From NCBI GenBank assembly GCA_011009095.1, contig VTPC01000664.1:104076-168075 (forward strand): a stretch of 64,000 nucleotides of DNA. The letters run 5' to 3'. The translations under genes and the position numbers were made by a program. Under the pieces are notes generated by a model. That model did no database searches. It was not told the DNA's origin and saw nothing but the letters and a program-made list of their open reading frames with translations. Numbering within the stretch: the first letter of the stretch is position 1; every line of letters starts with the position of its first letter. Shown one piece after another: positions 12,501-25,200 of this stretch. The stretch comes from Ignelater luminosus (taxonomy: Eukaryota; Arthropoda; Insecta; Coleoptera; Elateridae).

Positions 12501-14100
12501 ACAAGATGGTCAAATTTACTTCCAGAAATTAATTACAAGTCCGCCTAAAGAACACCTAATAAGATACTAAAATGATGAACTGCTCAACTTGCTAAATTAG
12601 TGAAAAATCCACATCAAGGATTAAAGTTTGTTGAAGCCAAAGCCGAATAGATTTACGGCCTTTTACTTAGCCGAAGTTTACATTAAATCCAAATCCAATT
12701 AAATCACGAGTAGGAAGACCTTAATTATCAAATCAAGAAGAGTTCACCATACGTTTATCAAAAATGTTCCAAATCTGTATCAAGAGTCCAACTACCACCA
12801 GATCCATTGTAACACTGAAGCACACTCTGAAAAATCAACAGTCAAGATGAGGACTTACGACTCTCTTCCTTGCTATCGCATCGGAAAAGAAAAACATCTT
12901 GTTTGGAGGACCATAGACTGTATGTTTAAGAATTATGAAAGATTAGTTAATCATCTCTTTGTTACCTAACATTGCAAAAGTGACCAAATTTATCAGTTGT
13001 TACAATGAAATATTATGTAAAATGTTTGCAGAGCTAGTGACGTGGCATAGTTAAGTGGTATGTTGAATCAAGGTTTCTTGTATCACTGCGAAAGTAGTAA
13101 TTGGTGGTGTTATGGAGCCAGCGAGATGGGGGGCTGTAGCATTTGAAGCTTGCTGCCATTAACCATTATTTAATCAATAAATGACTAAATGATTAATTGA
13201 GTGGTTGACGTGGGAGGACCGCACTTCCACGTTTTGCGTGGTAGGCTACAACCTACTATTCGTGTGTCACTGGCAGTAGTTCAACCTATCTCCTGACCAT
13301 AGACGTCCATCGGGCAGCACTAAACTGGAAAATTCCAACTGGGGCGTCTGTACTCCGAATACACAGATCGGTTGTCCGATTTCGACATAATAGTAAATTT
13401 TACTGGTTGACGATTTCAGGGTAAGGTTCAGGAGATAATCAGCAAAAAGAAGGTTAAGAAAACTAATGAAAAGTTATTTTAAATCCTAGACGAGGACTTA
13501 TAAAGTGCTTGCAAAACATTAAAAGTTAAAAGAGGAAGAAGCCTATCAAAGATTAGCTTAATGGAAAATGGAAAGGCAACTGAATTTTAAATTTCTTTTT
13601 ATATGTTATGTAAAGTTAGAAGAGCGGGTAGGGTTCTCTAAGAGTTACAGAGAATTTTTAGGTCAAATCAAGAAATCTAAGTTAAGCAAGCAATGCAATT
13701 TTTATAACACATTCGTTTGTGTTTCTGAGTACTTTTGATGACGTACCAGGTGATGAGGAGGAGAGCATCATAAAGGAAAGCTTAGAGTCTAAGGTATCTA
13801 TACGTTAAAAAAAAATAAATGATTTCCTAAAATGTACGTTTACACCTTGCATAATCTTCCATTCGATAGCTAATCAAGCAAAAACATTTTGACTTACCAT
13901 ATATTCAATTCTACGATGACGAAGTTTGAACTGATACATCTTCCTTTTGATGTAAAACCATGTCTCCATAAACTAAGTACTAAACTTCTAATATAAAGCG
14001 AACTAAGGTAATCTTAGGGTGCCATTTAGGAAGGGTTGTGACTTCATTCTTAATTATATTTTTTTATCCGATGGTAGAGGCAAAGAGTTTTAGAAAATAT
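9545..14100. other. No recognised gene; right part of tandem array then AT-rich DNA
   Basis: Bases 9545-9650 hold one more unit of the ~165-bp array (ttttgaccagctttgaaagt near 9563). The rest has no recognisable gene. An open frame at 11842-12081 (minus, 79 codons) has no recognisable motif. Around 12370-12860 the plus strand is unusually rich in A and C and poor in G. A GC-richer patch at 13200-13400 shows nothing identifiable. Confidence 0.4.
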
Positions 14101-14119
14101 AAGAAAACAGTCGAAAAAT

Positions 14120-14790
14120 TGGAATAAATAATTTTATTGGTTTTCAAAATATTCCTCCTTAAGATTTATACATTTTTGCATGCGCTCAAACCAGTTGGTA
14201 AAGTTGTTTCTTCATTCAGAAAGAGGTTATTGCTAAAACATGTCCTTTATAGGCCTCAGCAGCCTTTTCGGACGCAGATGAATTTTGTTTTTGATTTGAG
14301 GAAATAAGCAAAAGTCGTTTGGTGATAAATTAGGGCTGTATGGACAATGAATTGCTTTGTGAAGGTTGCATTGCCTTGATATAAAATGATTCTCCTTTCA
14401 AGTTATTTTTTCTAAGTTTAGCAATGATTTGTTGCCAACAAATTGTAGCATACCATTCCGCAGTTTTACAATTCTTCGATGCTCTAAAGCAACAGTAGCA
14501 ACATGACCAGTAAAACCGAAGAAGCAAGCGAATATATTTTTGAAACACTTCGAGAACGAAAAACTTTTTGTTAGCTTTGGTTCACCTTGGAACATTCATG
14601 CAGTTTAGTTTCAGGCGCGCATGAATAGATCTAAGTCTCGTCACCTGTTAACAATGTCGTAAACCAGATTTGACTATCCTCGATCAAACTTTTTCAGCAT
14701 TTCTATACACCAATCTACACGATTCCCATTTTGAGCATTAGTCAAACTGTGAGGAATTCATCGAGCGTAAGGCTTTCTAGCATTAAATGT
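14120..14790 (-). pseudogene. Old mariner-type transposase relic
   Basis: Read on the minus strand in shifting frames, this stretch follows a mariner-type transposase in order: ARKPYARWIPHSLTNAQNGN (WIPHxLT linker motif), WCIEMLKKFD, TGDET followed by a stop where tryptophan is expected, then CAPETK; MFQGEPKLTKSFSFSKCFKN and FFGFTGHVATVALEHRRIVK; RIILYQGNATFTKQ where the HDNA motif with the second catalytic aspartate has been lost; and finally FAYFLKSK and a GLSACKNV/ENQ-like C-terminus near 14140. The FTGHVATVALE block resembles a lineage separate from the other mariners in this window. Several frameshifts and stops; terminal repeats not located. Non-functional. Confidence 0.7.
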
Positions 14791-14799
14791 TTATGCAAT

Positions 14800-17700
14800 A
14801 TTGTATGTATTTGTTTCATGTCGATGCCAAGAAATGACTTAATCTCACAAAAACAATATCCTAAAAATTCTTGCAGCTACCCTCGTAATAAATAGACTAT
14901 TTTTTAATCCGTTAAGTTTACTTTTAGTCCTACGTCACAAGAAACCACCAATGAACTTAAAAGGCAAACAAAAGTATGTAAATAAACAGTAAGACACCCT
15001 ACCTACAGAAATAGAAATGTTTTAATATTACACAAAATTAAAGTAGCTCTTAGGAGATGACATTAATTTTAATGTTTTAGAAAACAATTAATTGTTAAAA
15101 TGAGTAAGAAATTTTTAATTTTTTTCATCAACCTTGTACCATAACAGTTCCACTAATTGCACTGAAGTTGAAAACATAAAATGAAATTAAGGAGAAAAAG
15201 TCTTTAAATGTCTTTTTCTCGTCTTACAAAATTTATTTTTAAGCATCTATTTTTAAACTTAAAAACTGCCACTATTATGCCTAAAACTTGAAACTTCAGC
15301 TATATCCGTTAGGTAGCAAACTTTACAGGCAATATCAAATACTCAAAAGTAACTTGCAAGGATAAAAAGAAGTTGTTAACATTGAGAAAAGTTGGAAATA
15401 TTGAACTAAGTTCTAAACCAAGAAAAATTCTGAAGAAATCGCTAGAGGATTGATGTTAAAAGCTACCGGAATTTCTTTTACCTGTGAAGACTGCGGAATT
15501 CTTGAAAAAATATTGGCCACGTCATGTAAACAAACTTTTTGAATTCGCATAGGAATATTATGACATTTTATTTCAAACTTCTCATATTTTCAAGTTGTAG
15601 AAGTAGCTAAAAATATTATATGACATAACTGATAGAAGTTTTTGAATCCTGCAAAGCCTCTTATTTATGCTTTTAATAACGAGGAAAAAGAAATGTGAAA
15701 GGAAAGAATCCTAGAAGTTAGGTGTTGAAACCTATTACCGTGTTATTTGTATTCACCTTCGTGTTTACAAATTTTGTATTTGGAATTCAGCCAGCGTCTC
15801 GAATAATTAATTGCCAAAACATTTAAATACCTCCCCCACTAATTTATATGCTTCATGAGTTGCTAGGATTTTTTCAGAGAAAACGCAAAATTTTATTATG
15901 ACTTGTTCTAATAAAAACCATTCTGAGCAATTCTAGATTTTAATTTCATAATTCGATGAAGAATGTCAGAAATTCGATTATGGTTCATGAATGACAAAAA
16001 CGTAATAAAGAGAAACAAAGACAATTAAACAAATTTCTGGTTTCTGCTCTCCAACAATTGGATTTCCTACGTTTGTTTGAGGCTTTCGTGAAATAATTCA
16101 GTTACAGCTGAAAACAAATATTTTCCCTCCGTAATATTCGAGTTGCATAAAATTTACTTTGTCCTTATTTCTCATCTTGAAATTCCTGTCGAAAAATACT
16201 AAATTCCTTGCTATACTTGGTGGGTTAAAAGCGTCCCCTCTGTTAAAAATTACATTTTTAATCTAAAACGATAATAAGAAAAAATAATTTCCCGTCAAAT
16301 GTTTGAACAAGAATGTTTTTTACCCTAATGCAACCGCAAAATCTCTTGGCGTAATAAATCATAATTCTATATTTTAATATAAAGGGATAACAAGGATAAA
16401 AAGGATAATGAGGATGAAAAGATTTTAAAGAAATTTCTGCGTAAAAAATTTCATTACTTCTTAAAATAATGTTAGCAGCATTTCACTCTAATAAATCGAT
16501 ATAATTTTCTTTTGCATGGATCCAATATCATTTAAACCCCTATAATCGTTTATATGGAAAGTAGGCAATATCAAGAAGGGCGTTGTAAGGTGTGACGTAA
16601 TAAACGGCCAATATACCTTCTTGTTTTCCCTCCACTTTAATGTGATGCGTAAATGTCCTTCCAATCCACCCACTATTTAATTTCTATTTTTAATCTTTAT
16701 CGGTAAAACACAAATAAAAAAGGAGATTTAAATTTTTAATTAACCATCAATCAAAATTTGTACATCACTACTGATTTATAAATTTTATATTCGATTGTGA
16801 GGGGATTCTTTCATAATAAATAATTTGATCCCTGTCACAGCCTTCAACCGGCATTAATTACCCTGCATTATTAATAGCCGGAAGGGACTTTAGAGAAACA
16901 TTTAAATATCGATTTTAAAACCTTAGAACTTATGAATTATTTGTCAATTTAACGAGAATTGCTCGGCTGAGTTTCTCCAGAGAAATTCCAGATGTGAAAA
17001 TAATTTTTACTGCGAACGTTTTCATACATAGTTTCAAACAAATGTACAAATAGAAACGTACGGGCTCTTTTATAAGCGGATTTTAAAATCTTAAGCCTTG
17101 CAGTTCTCATTTTTCCTTAACAGTCTACAGTAAAAATTAATCTATTGTACTGTACGTAACGTACAGCATAACCTTTATTTACAACTCCAGAAAACCTTCT
17201 ACATTCTGATTCTATATATTTTCTTTCTGCACAGCTAACTAGGTTTATCGGATCAATAACCAAACAAAAAAAACTTTACGTTTCTAAACATTGTTAATAA
17301 TATATTTAGATATTCTCAAGGCATATTTAATATTTAGAGAACTGCACTGTTGAAAAGTATTGCATTACCTAACTTCTTGTACGCAGTAGTTTAACATATC
17401 ATTCACCAAACTTGGATTCTTAAATAGTAGGCAGTGACTCATAGTATCGATTTCACTTTGTTTTCATTCATTCATTTGGTAGTACTTCGTTAAACCAATG
17501 TATTAGTAACAATGTGCCGCTACCAGTCAAGGATGTATTTAACGTATACTATGAGTCACTGTTAACAATTTTGGAAATGAACTTATATCGTACTAAAAGT
17601 GAATTTGCAAAAAAAAATAAAAAAGTGAATTTTACAGGTTCGCTTGGTTACTACAAATGTACGATCGAATTCATAAAAAATGGAAAAGGTAAAACAACAA

Positions 17701-17990
17701 GTTCTGTAATAATTAAATATCCCACACGTTACACACAAAATTTCTTCTATGGTCATTAAACATAGTTTGAAAGACAAATTTTCTCATAAACGTCAACATT
17801 GGCTTTGAAACAGCGATAAAACTAACGATACATAGATTTTTATAAATAAACTAAACAACAAAATCAGTGTTATAATGCTCTATTGCAGCACTAATGCTAC
17901 GTATATTGATTGTCTTTAACTAACCAAAAAAAAGTTTGATAGAGTAAGGTTTACGCAATGAAGGGGTAACTTTGGAAGAGTTTGTTCTCA
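14800..17990. other. AT-rich sequence with one dispersed-repeat copy
   Basis: No gene recognised. Bases 16913-17000 resemble 23319-23410. An 81-codon plus-strand frame (17514-17759) encodes a lysine/tyrosine-rich sequence without a known motif, and a 14-base inverted repeat (agtgactcatagta / tactatgagtcact) sits near 17435 and 17550. Confidence 0.4.
16913..17000 (+). repeat. Dispersed repeat, copy 1
   Basis: ttttaaaaccttagaactta and the following AATTATTT, TTAAC.AG.AT.GCT..GACT.AGTTT and CCAGATGT blocks match 23319-23410 in the same order and orientation, at roughly 75-80 percent identity by eye. The element family is unknown. Confidence 0.6.
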
Positions 17991-18002
17991 TAAGACCGGC
18001 TA

Positions 18003-19298
18003 TACGAGGGCTGTTTGACGAAAGCGTGACTTTCCGCTAGATGGCGCTGATATCGGTAAATCGAAAACATTAGCATATACGTCAGTCTTTTAGAGGCTTA
18101 ACCTCCAAATTTCATGTCAATCTGTGAAATAGTATACATTTGACAGTTATAGAAATCAATTAAGTTTGTGCTATTTTGTAAATATGGAAAAACGTGAATT
18201 TCGTGTTTTAATTAAACATTATTTTTTACGTGGAAAAACAGTGAAAGAAACTGAGGAGAAATTACGGAAATATTACGGTGAATCTGCTCCATCGCATGGA
18301 ATGGTTTCCAAGTGGTTTAATTCATTTAAAACTGGCCGTATGAGCACTGACGATGGTGAACGCCCCGGGCCCTTACAAACGGTCACTACTAAGGAAATCG
18401 TTGACAAAATCCATAATATGGTAATGGCTGATCGACGTTTGAAAGTGCGCGAGATAGTTGATGCTGTTGGCATCTCAATCGAACGGGTGCATAATATTTT
18501 ACACGAACATTTGTATATTAAAAAGGTATCGGCAAGATGGGTGCCGCGATTACTCACAGTGGACCAAATGAGAATTCGTGTTCAACCTTCAAATCAATGT
18601 TTGGTCATGTTACAACGTAATCCAGTTGAGTTTTTTTCGCCGATATGTGACTGTTGACGAAACCTGGATCCACCACCATACCCCTGAGACAAAGGAACAG
18701 TGAAACAATGGATATCACCAGACGAACGTGCACCAAAGAAGACTAAAATTGGTCACTCGGCTAATAAGGTCATGGCGACTATTTTTTGGGATTCTAAAGG
18801 CATAATCCATATTGACTATTTGGAAAGGGGTAAAACAATAACTGGCCAATATTATGCTGATTTATTGACCCGTTTTGATGTTATCTTAAAGAAAAAACGC
18901 CCACATTTGGCACGTAAGGAAGTGCTCTTTCATTACGACAACGCCCCATCTCATTCATCTGCAATTGCAACCGCTAAATTGGTACAATTATGCTACGAAC
19001 TGCTTCCCCATCCACCATACTCACCGGATCTGGCCCCAAGAGACTTTTTTTATTTCCGAATTTGAAAAAATCTCTCGCAGGAAAAAAATTCGCATCAAAT
19101 GAAGAGGTTATTGCTGCAACGCAGGCCTATTTTGACGAGTTGCCAAAAGAACATTTCTCAGAAGGCTTAAAGAAATTGGAAAGTCGTTGGACTAAGTGTG
19201 TAGCACTTGAAGGGAACTATGTTGAAAAATAATAAAAAAAATCTAGGCTAAACCTGTTCTTTATTGAAATGTCACACTTCCGTCAAACAGCCCTCGTA
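18003..19298 (+). mobile_element. mariner element (mellifera-like), 1.30 kb, inactive
   Basis: The outer sequences are inverted: tacgagggctgtttgacgaa at 18003 and its counterpart ending at 19298, about 28 bases with two or three mismatches (GACGAAAGCG against GACGGAAGTG). TA dinucleotides lie at both ends as expected for mariner. Length and a single transposase gene in between are typical. The insertion lies inside the reverse transcriptase of a Ty3/Gypsy-like element (see 19299-20845). Confidence 0.9.
18166..19232 (+). pseudogene. mariner transposase (DD34D), three frameshifts
   Basis: Product would be a ~345-residue cut-and-paste transposase. The start used is MEKREFRVLIKHYF at 18184; an in-frame ATG at 18166 adds six residues. 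The N-terminal two helix-turn-helix region is intact through SARWVPRLLT. The catalytic triad is recognisable: TVDETWIHHHTPETK (first Asp, near 18650), FHYDNAPSHSS (second Asp) and SPDLAPRDFF (third Asp, 34 residues later). Frame is lost by an extra T in a T-run near 18632, restored near 18700 by a one-base loss, and lost again in a T-run near 19045; the C-terminus SRWTKCVALEGNYVEK ends at 19232. All lesions are single-base indels, with no nonsense substitution evident, suggesting moderate age. Confidence 0.9.
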
Positions 19299-20845
19299 CA
19301 TCATTCGGAACTGACACAATGCTCCATTGGGTGTGTAAAATTCGTTGGCAACAGCCAGATCGTAGATCGATTGTAAAGAACATCTTGACTTGTCCTAGGT
19401 CGCGTAGCGCCTCGCGAACGATACGCAGCAGTAACAGGCTATCTGTCTTTTGCTGTTAGACGACGGGGTTAACCATTCTTCCGGAACATGACAATCTGAG
19501 ACGAATACTCAAAACTGGAGGATTGGATAATGTAGTTGGAGATCATTTATTCAACTTCGGAAAACGCTGTCTTTCTTCTGTTGCCCGTGGTCGCTGTCAT
19601 CGTTGGCCTTGGGTCGTTGGTAAAGACATCGACGAGCGGTTTATGGTATTCTGGTGCGAAATGGCGCGAAACTTGTTGCAGTGACAACTCTTCTGATGTG
19701 GAATGTAGGTTTCTATCGTTTCTCACAATATAGTGAATTTGAATTGGATGCATCTTTGACGTTTGCCGATAATGGCATTCTTGGTTTCCAGAAAATCGTA
19801 AGCTGCAAAGAAGTCAGTCTTGGCTTTCTGTACAACAATGCAGAATTGAAGGGTTTGGATTGACGGATCTTGATCTCCATTAGTGGTTTGGATTGCAGCA
19901 GCGACTGGACGGGCACAACGGCGTCTACCAAAAGTTCAACTTTAGATAATTGTGGTAGAACAAAGCAGTTTGGTCGGTGATTCGAAGATGTTACTGCCAC
20001 TGGATTGAATCTGACTGGTATGAGTTGTGGTTGTGGACGTTACTAGAAGCCAATCAGGTCCTCCTTCTAGTAGGAACTTGGATTTGATTTTTTCTTGCTA
20101 CAAAATTGGCGTTTATTACTGATGATCCGGTCTTTGGTGTTTGTCTAACTCTGTTTGATGTTTGTCAAGTTACTGGAGTCTTCGTGGCGTGCGCTACAGA
20201 AGTAGGCAGTTTCAGCGGTAGTGATTTTGGGCTTTACGACGTGCATCTAAATTCTTTATACTTGCTGCCCCTGAAATCAAGGCTTCAAGGTTTGACAGTA
20301 TGCTTAAGACACAGTACTTTTCATTAGAGCTTTTTATAAGATAATAAGTCCAGCTTCATTGAAGGTTGACGAGAACTGTTTTGCCAAGAGTCGTTTCTTC
20401 TTAATTAAGTCACACATACAGCCTTGTTCAGGAACGCGGCTTTAGAATCTTCGTAGGTGGATACGAACATTGAACTCTGATTTATTTGTAGCGCAATGCG
20501 TTGCACTTAATGGTCATATAGTACGTTCTTTAAGGCATCACAATACTTTTCTAGGAAAACCACAGTGAAGTCGAAGTGCAGTTTCCGTTGCTCCAGCTGG
20601 TTATTGAGGTCCATTACTGTTTTTAGATTTAAAGGACTTGGTTGCGACAGAGCTTCTGATGCGCGTGCAGGCGTAAGTTTGGATCGTTTGGTAGTTGCGG
20701 TGCCTTCTTCTTCCATTGTGGTCTTGAGACCCCAGAGAGTAAATTCTTCCTTGTTCAAAGACATTGGCTATACAGTTCGTCGCGAAGTCGTGATAAGGTA
20801 ATGAGTTGACGTCGTCTTTAAGAGTGCCCACGTTGGGCGCCAATG
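19299..20845 (-). pseudogene. Ty3/Gypsy-like LTR retrotransposon remnant (gag-pro-RT)
   Basis: On the minus strand, in order from right to left, the region shows a plausible primer-binding site (20826-20842), a gag-like stretch with open frames (20507-20843), a protease-like C-terminus FCIVVQKAKTDFFAAYDFLE (about 19773-19850), and reverse-transcriptase pieces: EALRDLGQVKMFFTIDLRSG (19354-19420) and FYTPNGALCQFRMM (19299-19340). The last piece stops exactly at the mariner, and on the far side (below 18001) GLM follows, as in the usual FR.MPFGLMNAP block. Multiple stops and frameshifts; integrase not seen. Ty3/Gypsy is favoured from the DLG...FSTIDLRSGYWQ-type block, but this is motif recognition only. 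Confidence 0.6.
20826..20842 (-). other. Possible retroelement primer-binding site
   Basis: Minus-strand TGGCGCCCAACGTGGGC begins two bases after a CA (TGTAGCCA|T|TGG...). TGGCGCC-type sites complementary to a tRNA 3' end are common just inside the 5' LTR of retroviruses and Ty3/Gypsy elements. Position and orientation fit the gag-pro-RT order to its left, which would put a 5' LTR to its right. No matching second LTR is present in the window. Confidence 0.4.
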
Positions 20846-21840
20846 GCTACAGTAGCGGCGTACATCGCTGGGGTTGGAGTCGACGGTGTCGTACATCAGG
20901 CAGGGCGGGTCACAAAAGCAGCAATTTTCTTAGTGCTACATGTAGTGGAGTGAGCAGAGTTTCAATGACTTCCCGTTGTGCAAAGTTGTCATCTTTTAGT
21001 TATTTAGTTTTTTTTGTTCATTGTGTTTGAAATAAAATAAAGAAATTATTTCAAGGAATAGAGGTTCGGTTTGAGAAAGAGTTTTTAGGTTTTGATTATG
21101 CAATGATTAATAGTCGGTCGAAAGAAGATAGCTGATCCTACCAATTATAAACTGTGTATTCAATTCCCAAGTAAGTTACAGGGCACACACGAGTTATGTA
21201 TCTTGTGTTTTATTAACGTGGTTTGTCTACTATCTTTCATACTTTAATTTGATATTTTGTTAGATATTTGGTATGCTTTGCGATACCTCTTTATTTGTTG
21301 CGTAGAATTTTGTGATGTTACCTCAATCACCAAACCTTTTAATTTGTTTTGATTTGTTGTTTACTATATCACTCGAACTAGCACTGATTACAAACTTTTC
21401 GGCATAACTAACTGTTTCCAAAGATTTTTCAGTTTATATAACAATATAAAAATTAAACAGTAAAATTTGAGTCTAGAAGAAGAAGCCCAAAACGTAAGTT
21501 ATTTGTGCTATTGTTACCGCGAATTTCCATGGAGCGTGACTTGGCGAATTAATTTAACGAGCATGATTTGACGAAGTATTTCTAAAGAGAACTAGAGAAA
21601 ATGCACGCAGCGGCTACGGTGAGCAGTATATTAGGTAAAGGCTTTTTCAAAATGAAAAATTGAAAACTGTATTATGTTATTAGGTTGTGAATATTTGTAA
21701 AGATAGAAAAAGAAAGACAAAGCCGATGGTGGATGATTTTCAAAAATTAAAAACGTGAAATGTAGCAACGCAGATACCAGACGAAATGTCTGAGTTAAAC
21801 TGAGTGTAGTCAAACTTTGACATGTCATGAACCATATTTA
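20846..21840. other. Possible LTR, then AT-rich DNA
   Basis: Bases 20846 to about 21030 remain GC-richer and could be the 5' LTR of the retroelement, but no TG...CA boundary or repeat partner can be shown. The rest is AT-rich with no recognisable feature. Confidence 0.3.
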
Positions 21841-21939
21841 CCAAACCCAGGCATATGGTCTAGATGAGTTTCAAGTAAACCAAAACGTATTGATAAGACT
21901 ACTTGAGAAAATTAAATTTTAATTAGCCCCTTCTTAGAG

Positions 21940-22080
21940 AAAAGAATTAGCATTACAAATTATAAATCCAATTAAATTGATATGGACTGAAGCTAAAGAG
22001 TATGCAACTTGTAACAATCCGTCCTTTAAATTGAAAGATGTAAAGGCCCTCTTTTCTTGCTGCCGTAGATCACAAACTGA
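21940..22080 (+). pseudogene. Fragment of a Tc1/IS630-type DDE transposase
   Basis: A plus-strand stretch reads INPIKLIWTEAKEYATCNNP followed by SFKLKDVKALF. This resembles the conserved C-terminal block NPIELIWAQ.K...A..N.TFKL.DV of a Tc1/IS630-related insect transposase family, in which the glutamate of NPIE completes the catalytic triad; here it is lysine. No upstream catalytic blocks are readable, so this is at best a short dead fragment. Confidence 0.4.
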
Positions 22081-22259
22081 ACGAAACGCATTAAGCACAC
22101 AAGAAATGAAAAGTACCGAACTTGAAATTTGAATAGACGGACTAAACCTGTAAATTGATGAAGGTCTTGTATGTAAGAAAACAAGTCTTGGGAAGTCAGC
22201 CTGAAATGTGCTGAAGAGCCTAGGAAGTAAATCATCACTGTGCAATATTTAGACAGCAG

Positions 22260-25200
22260 TTCAAGTAGCTGCTTAAAATTGGAGGATTGGTTGCAAGCTA
22301 AAGGACCTCCATTCTGCGCTTTCGGAAGCTTGTGTGTCGGGAAGCATATTTAACTTTCTGGCCAAACCAGCAAAGGAAACATGTGTTTGACCTATTAAAC
22401 AATTTGAACCACAAGATTGAACCTATACTCTATAAGAAAAGAAAGAAACTGTTAAATACTCTGATGAATAGAGGTTTGGGGATTTAAAAATTTTGGATGA
22501 CGCCTCTCGTAGCAAACTCTGTCAAGGGTAGCTTTGATATGTAAAAGCGGCGCGATGCAGTGTCTAGGCTGAAAGAAGATTAATCCAACAACCTCTTCAA
22601 AAACCTTTTCAGGCAATATTTATGAGGACAATAGATTCCTAAGATGCAATCCTGGATCTAAAGCTAATTACAGTGGTTGCTATTATCAAATTTTGGGGAG
22701 ATATTAACAACAAGCAATTGAAGATTTTTGTGAAGATTTGGTACGTTACTTACAGTAGTAAAACATTTTCGTAGCATAAAATCAGTACAAAAAGAATTAT
22801 TCGCAGTAGAAGGATCAAGTTCTGACTCTCCTTTAGTAGCTAAACTGTGTACGTTAGTCTGTTTCAGAACTAAATCCCAAGTTTTAAAGAAACCTTAACT
22901 TCAGAAAATTATAAGAAACGTTAACATACATACCGACATATTGCTGCAAATCTATTATTCTACCTCTAATTTAATTGATTTCTTATTTCTTACTTATAGA
23001 AGATTCTTTTATTATGACAGACATAATAGTTATTGCTTTTAAAATCTTAAGTTGCAGCTTGAGAATACAACAAGGTAGGTTTACGATAAAAAATATGAAC
23101 AGAAATGGATCCAGAAAACTTTTTGACAGTAAGCCTTACGATGTATTTTATTTTTGATGGGTTTTCTCAAGAACAAACACATATACCTTTTTGTTTTTTC
23201 TTGTGAAACAGATATGCTGCAGCATTTCTTTATGATATTTTCTTAAGCAAGTTCAGATTGGACTGTTTGATTAATAATTTGAACAAGCTTAATAGGATGA
23301 AAAACAACCTATTATATATTTTAAAACCTTAAAACTTATGAATTATTTATTAGTTTAACAAGGATCGCTTGACTAAGTTTTTCCTTAAAAATCCCCAGAT
23401 GTTAGATGTAACTTTTTGTCAAGAATGTCCCAAAAGTGTTAAAAAGTTATAAATATAAAAAAGTGTATACTTTCTAAATAAGTTTCTAGAAAACAAATTA
23501 AAGATTCAAAGGGTGCATAAATTTGGGTCGTCACGCACGTACTAATTTCATTAGAAAAACGATATCGCAGCGAGAATTTAAAAAAGGGCGGATTTATCTA
23601 GTCTTTTAATATTTATCGCTCGACTTCAAATAAATAATTTCGCTACGTGTGGGAATATCTTTCAGCACGATACAATAAATTCTTAATAACCCGATGACGT
23701 GTTTCAGCTGCTTACAACCCCTTAGTAAGCGGCATTAACAACCACGCGACCGCAAAAGATCATATTTCGTTCTAATTTTTTAATTGATCACGTAATTTAC
23801 GAAAGCTAACACTGTTATTTTTTACTTAATTCTCTAACGATTATTACACAAAAAGGGGCGACGTCGACATGGAACGGTTAAGGGTGAAAACAATTTTATT
23901 AAAGTGCATAATTATTGTATCGCGAGCGTGACAGGCGTTTCTGCTTGGCCTTTTCTGTACGCTACGAATTTTATCGTAATTATTTTAATTTAGTAAAAAC
24001 AAAAAATATTTGTCTCCCTCTTCAAAGGACTTGATTGCTTTTGAAAACAACGCAATTAAAAATTTTTAATAATTAGGGGGCCTATACATAAAAACTCTTT
24101 ATTAAGAAAAACATTTCAGACAAAAACGACCTCGTTTTGCTTTTTTAATGTAAAAACTTCCTTTTAGGCTGTTTTTCTCGTTGTTTATTGACTTTTCAAG
24201 TTTTTCATAATTAAAACTAAAATGCCTAATTAAATTAAATACCAAAAAACAGCATTTATTCTTTGTAATATAATTGAAGCAAAATTTGAGTATATTTACA
24301 GCCATGTGGGTTTGAATAAAAGTGGAACGTACAATTAATACTCACAGAGTATTATTATTGTCTCCCTGATTGCTTATTCATTACATCATATGACCTTTTC
24401 AAAGAGTTGGGACAAGAACAATCTGACTGGCTGGGAGAATTGATTAAGCAAGGCCCAAAGCATATTGGTATCACTCGTTTCACGCGGGTTCAGAAATATC
24501 ACTTGACAGAATAGCTTGGGTTTTTGTAATGTTTGAAATATTTTTACAAACCTATTATGATTATCTACGAGAATAACCTCATCGAAAAGTAGAACTCAAA
24601 TGTCAATTTTCAATTGTTAAGAACATTCCTAAGTTGAATTTTTTAATTTTGCCGATTTAACTTTGCCTTTGAATTATTTAAACCCTTGGACAAATTTATT
24701 TAGCTAGGCAAACAGCTCTGATTGGTGGTGCAATTGAATTTTGTAAGGTGTTCACACATTAAGCCAAGTGACAAAATGTAGAATCTTGCTCGCTTTCCTT
24801 TGGCCAAGTGTTTGATCTGTGCAACTCAAAAAACGCCTCCCCATGTGCAAGGTATTTCCTTTCCTGAAATGTATTCTGTTTTATTTAATCTAAACCTTAT
24901 AGCTGTAAACGTTATTTAGATTTTCACAAATAAGCTACGGATATCTAAAGCAAAGAAAATTTCTACTAAATTAGAAAAATGAGGCAAATTTTAAAACAGT
25001 TTACAGGTTTAGATTTTTTAAGGATTAACATTAAAAACAATTGTAATGTACATCATAGGATTTGGCGTCTGAAAATTTAGAAATAACAAATAAGAGAAGT
25101 GAACTGACTTTGCTAATTCTATCTGTAAACCGGAAGGAAAGTAATGTGTATCATTTTTTTTTTTTTTACAAAAAAAATTAATGGGATACTGAAGCGAATT

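Noticed and set aside
13020..13150. SINE or tRNA-like gene
   Set aside because: A weak A-box-like string is present but no B box follows.
18273..18557. Minus-strand 94-codon frame
   Set aside because: It is antisense to the mariner transposase and its composition is explained by that gene.
19536..20327. Plus-strand protein-coding genes in the GC-richer block
   Set aside because: The readable motifs (protease-like and RT blocks) lie on the minus strand; the plus frames show no motif.
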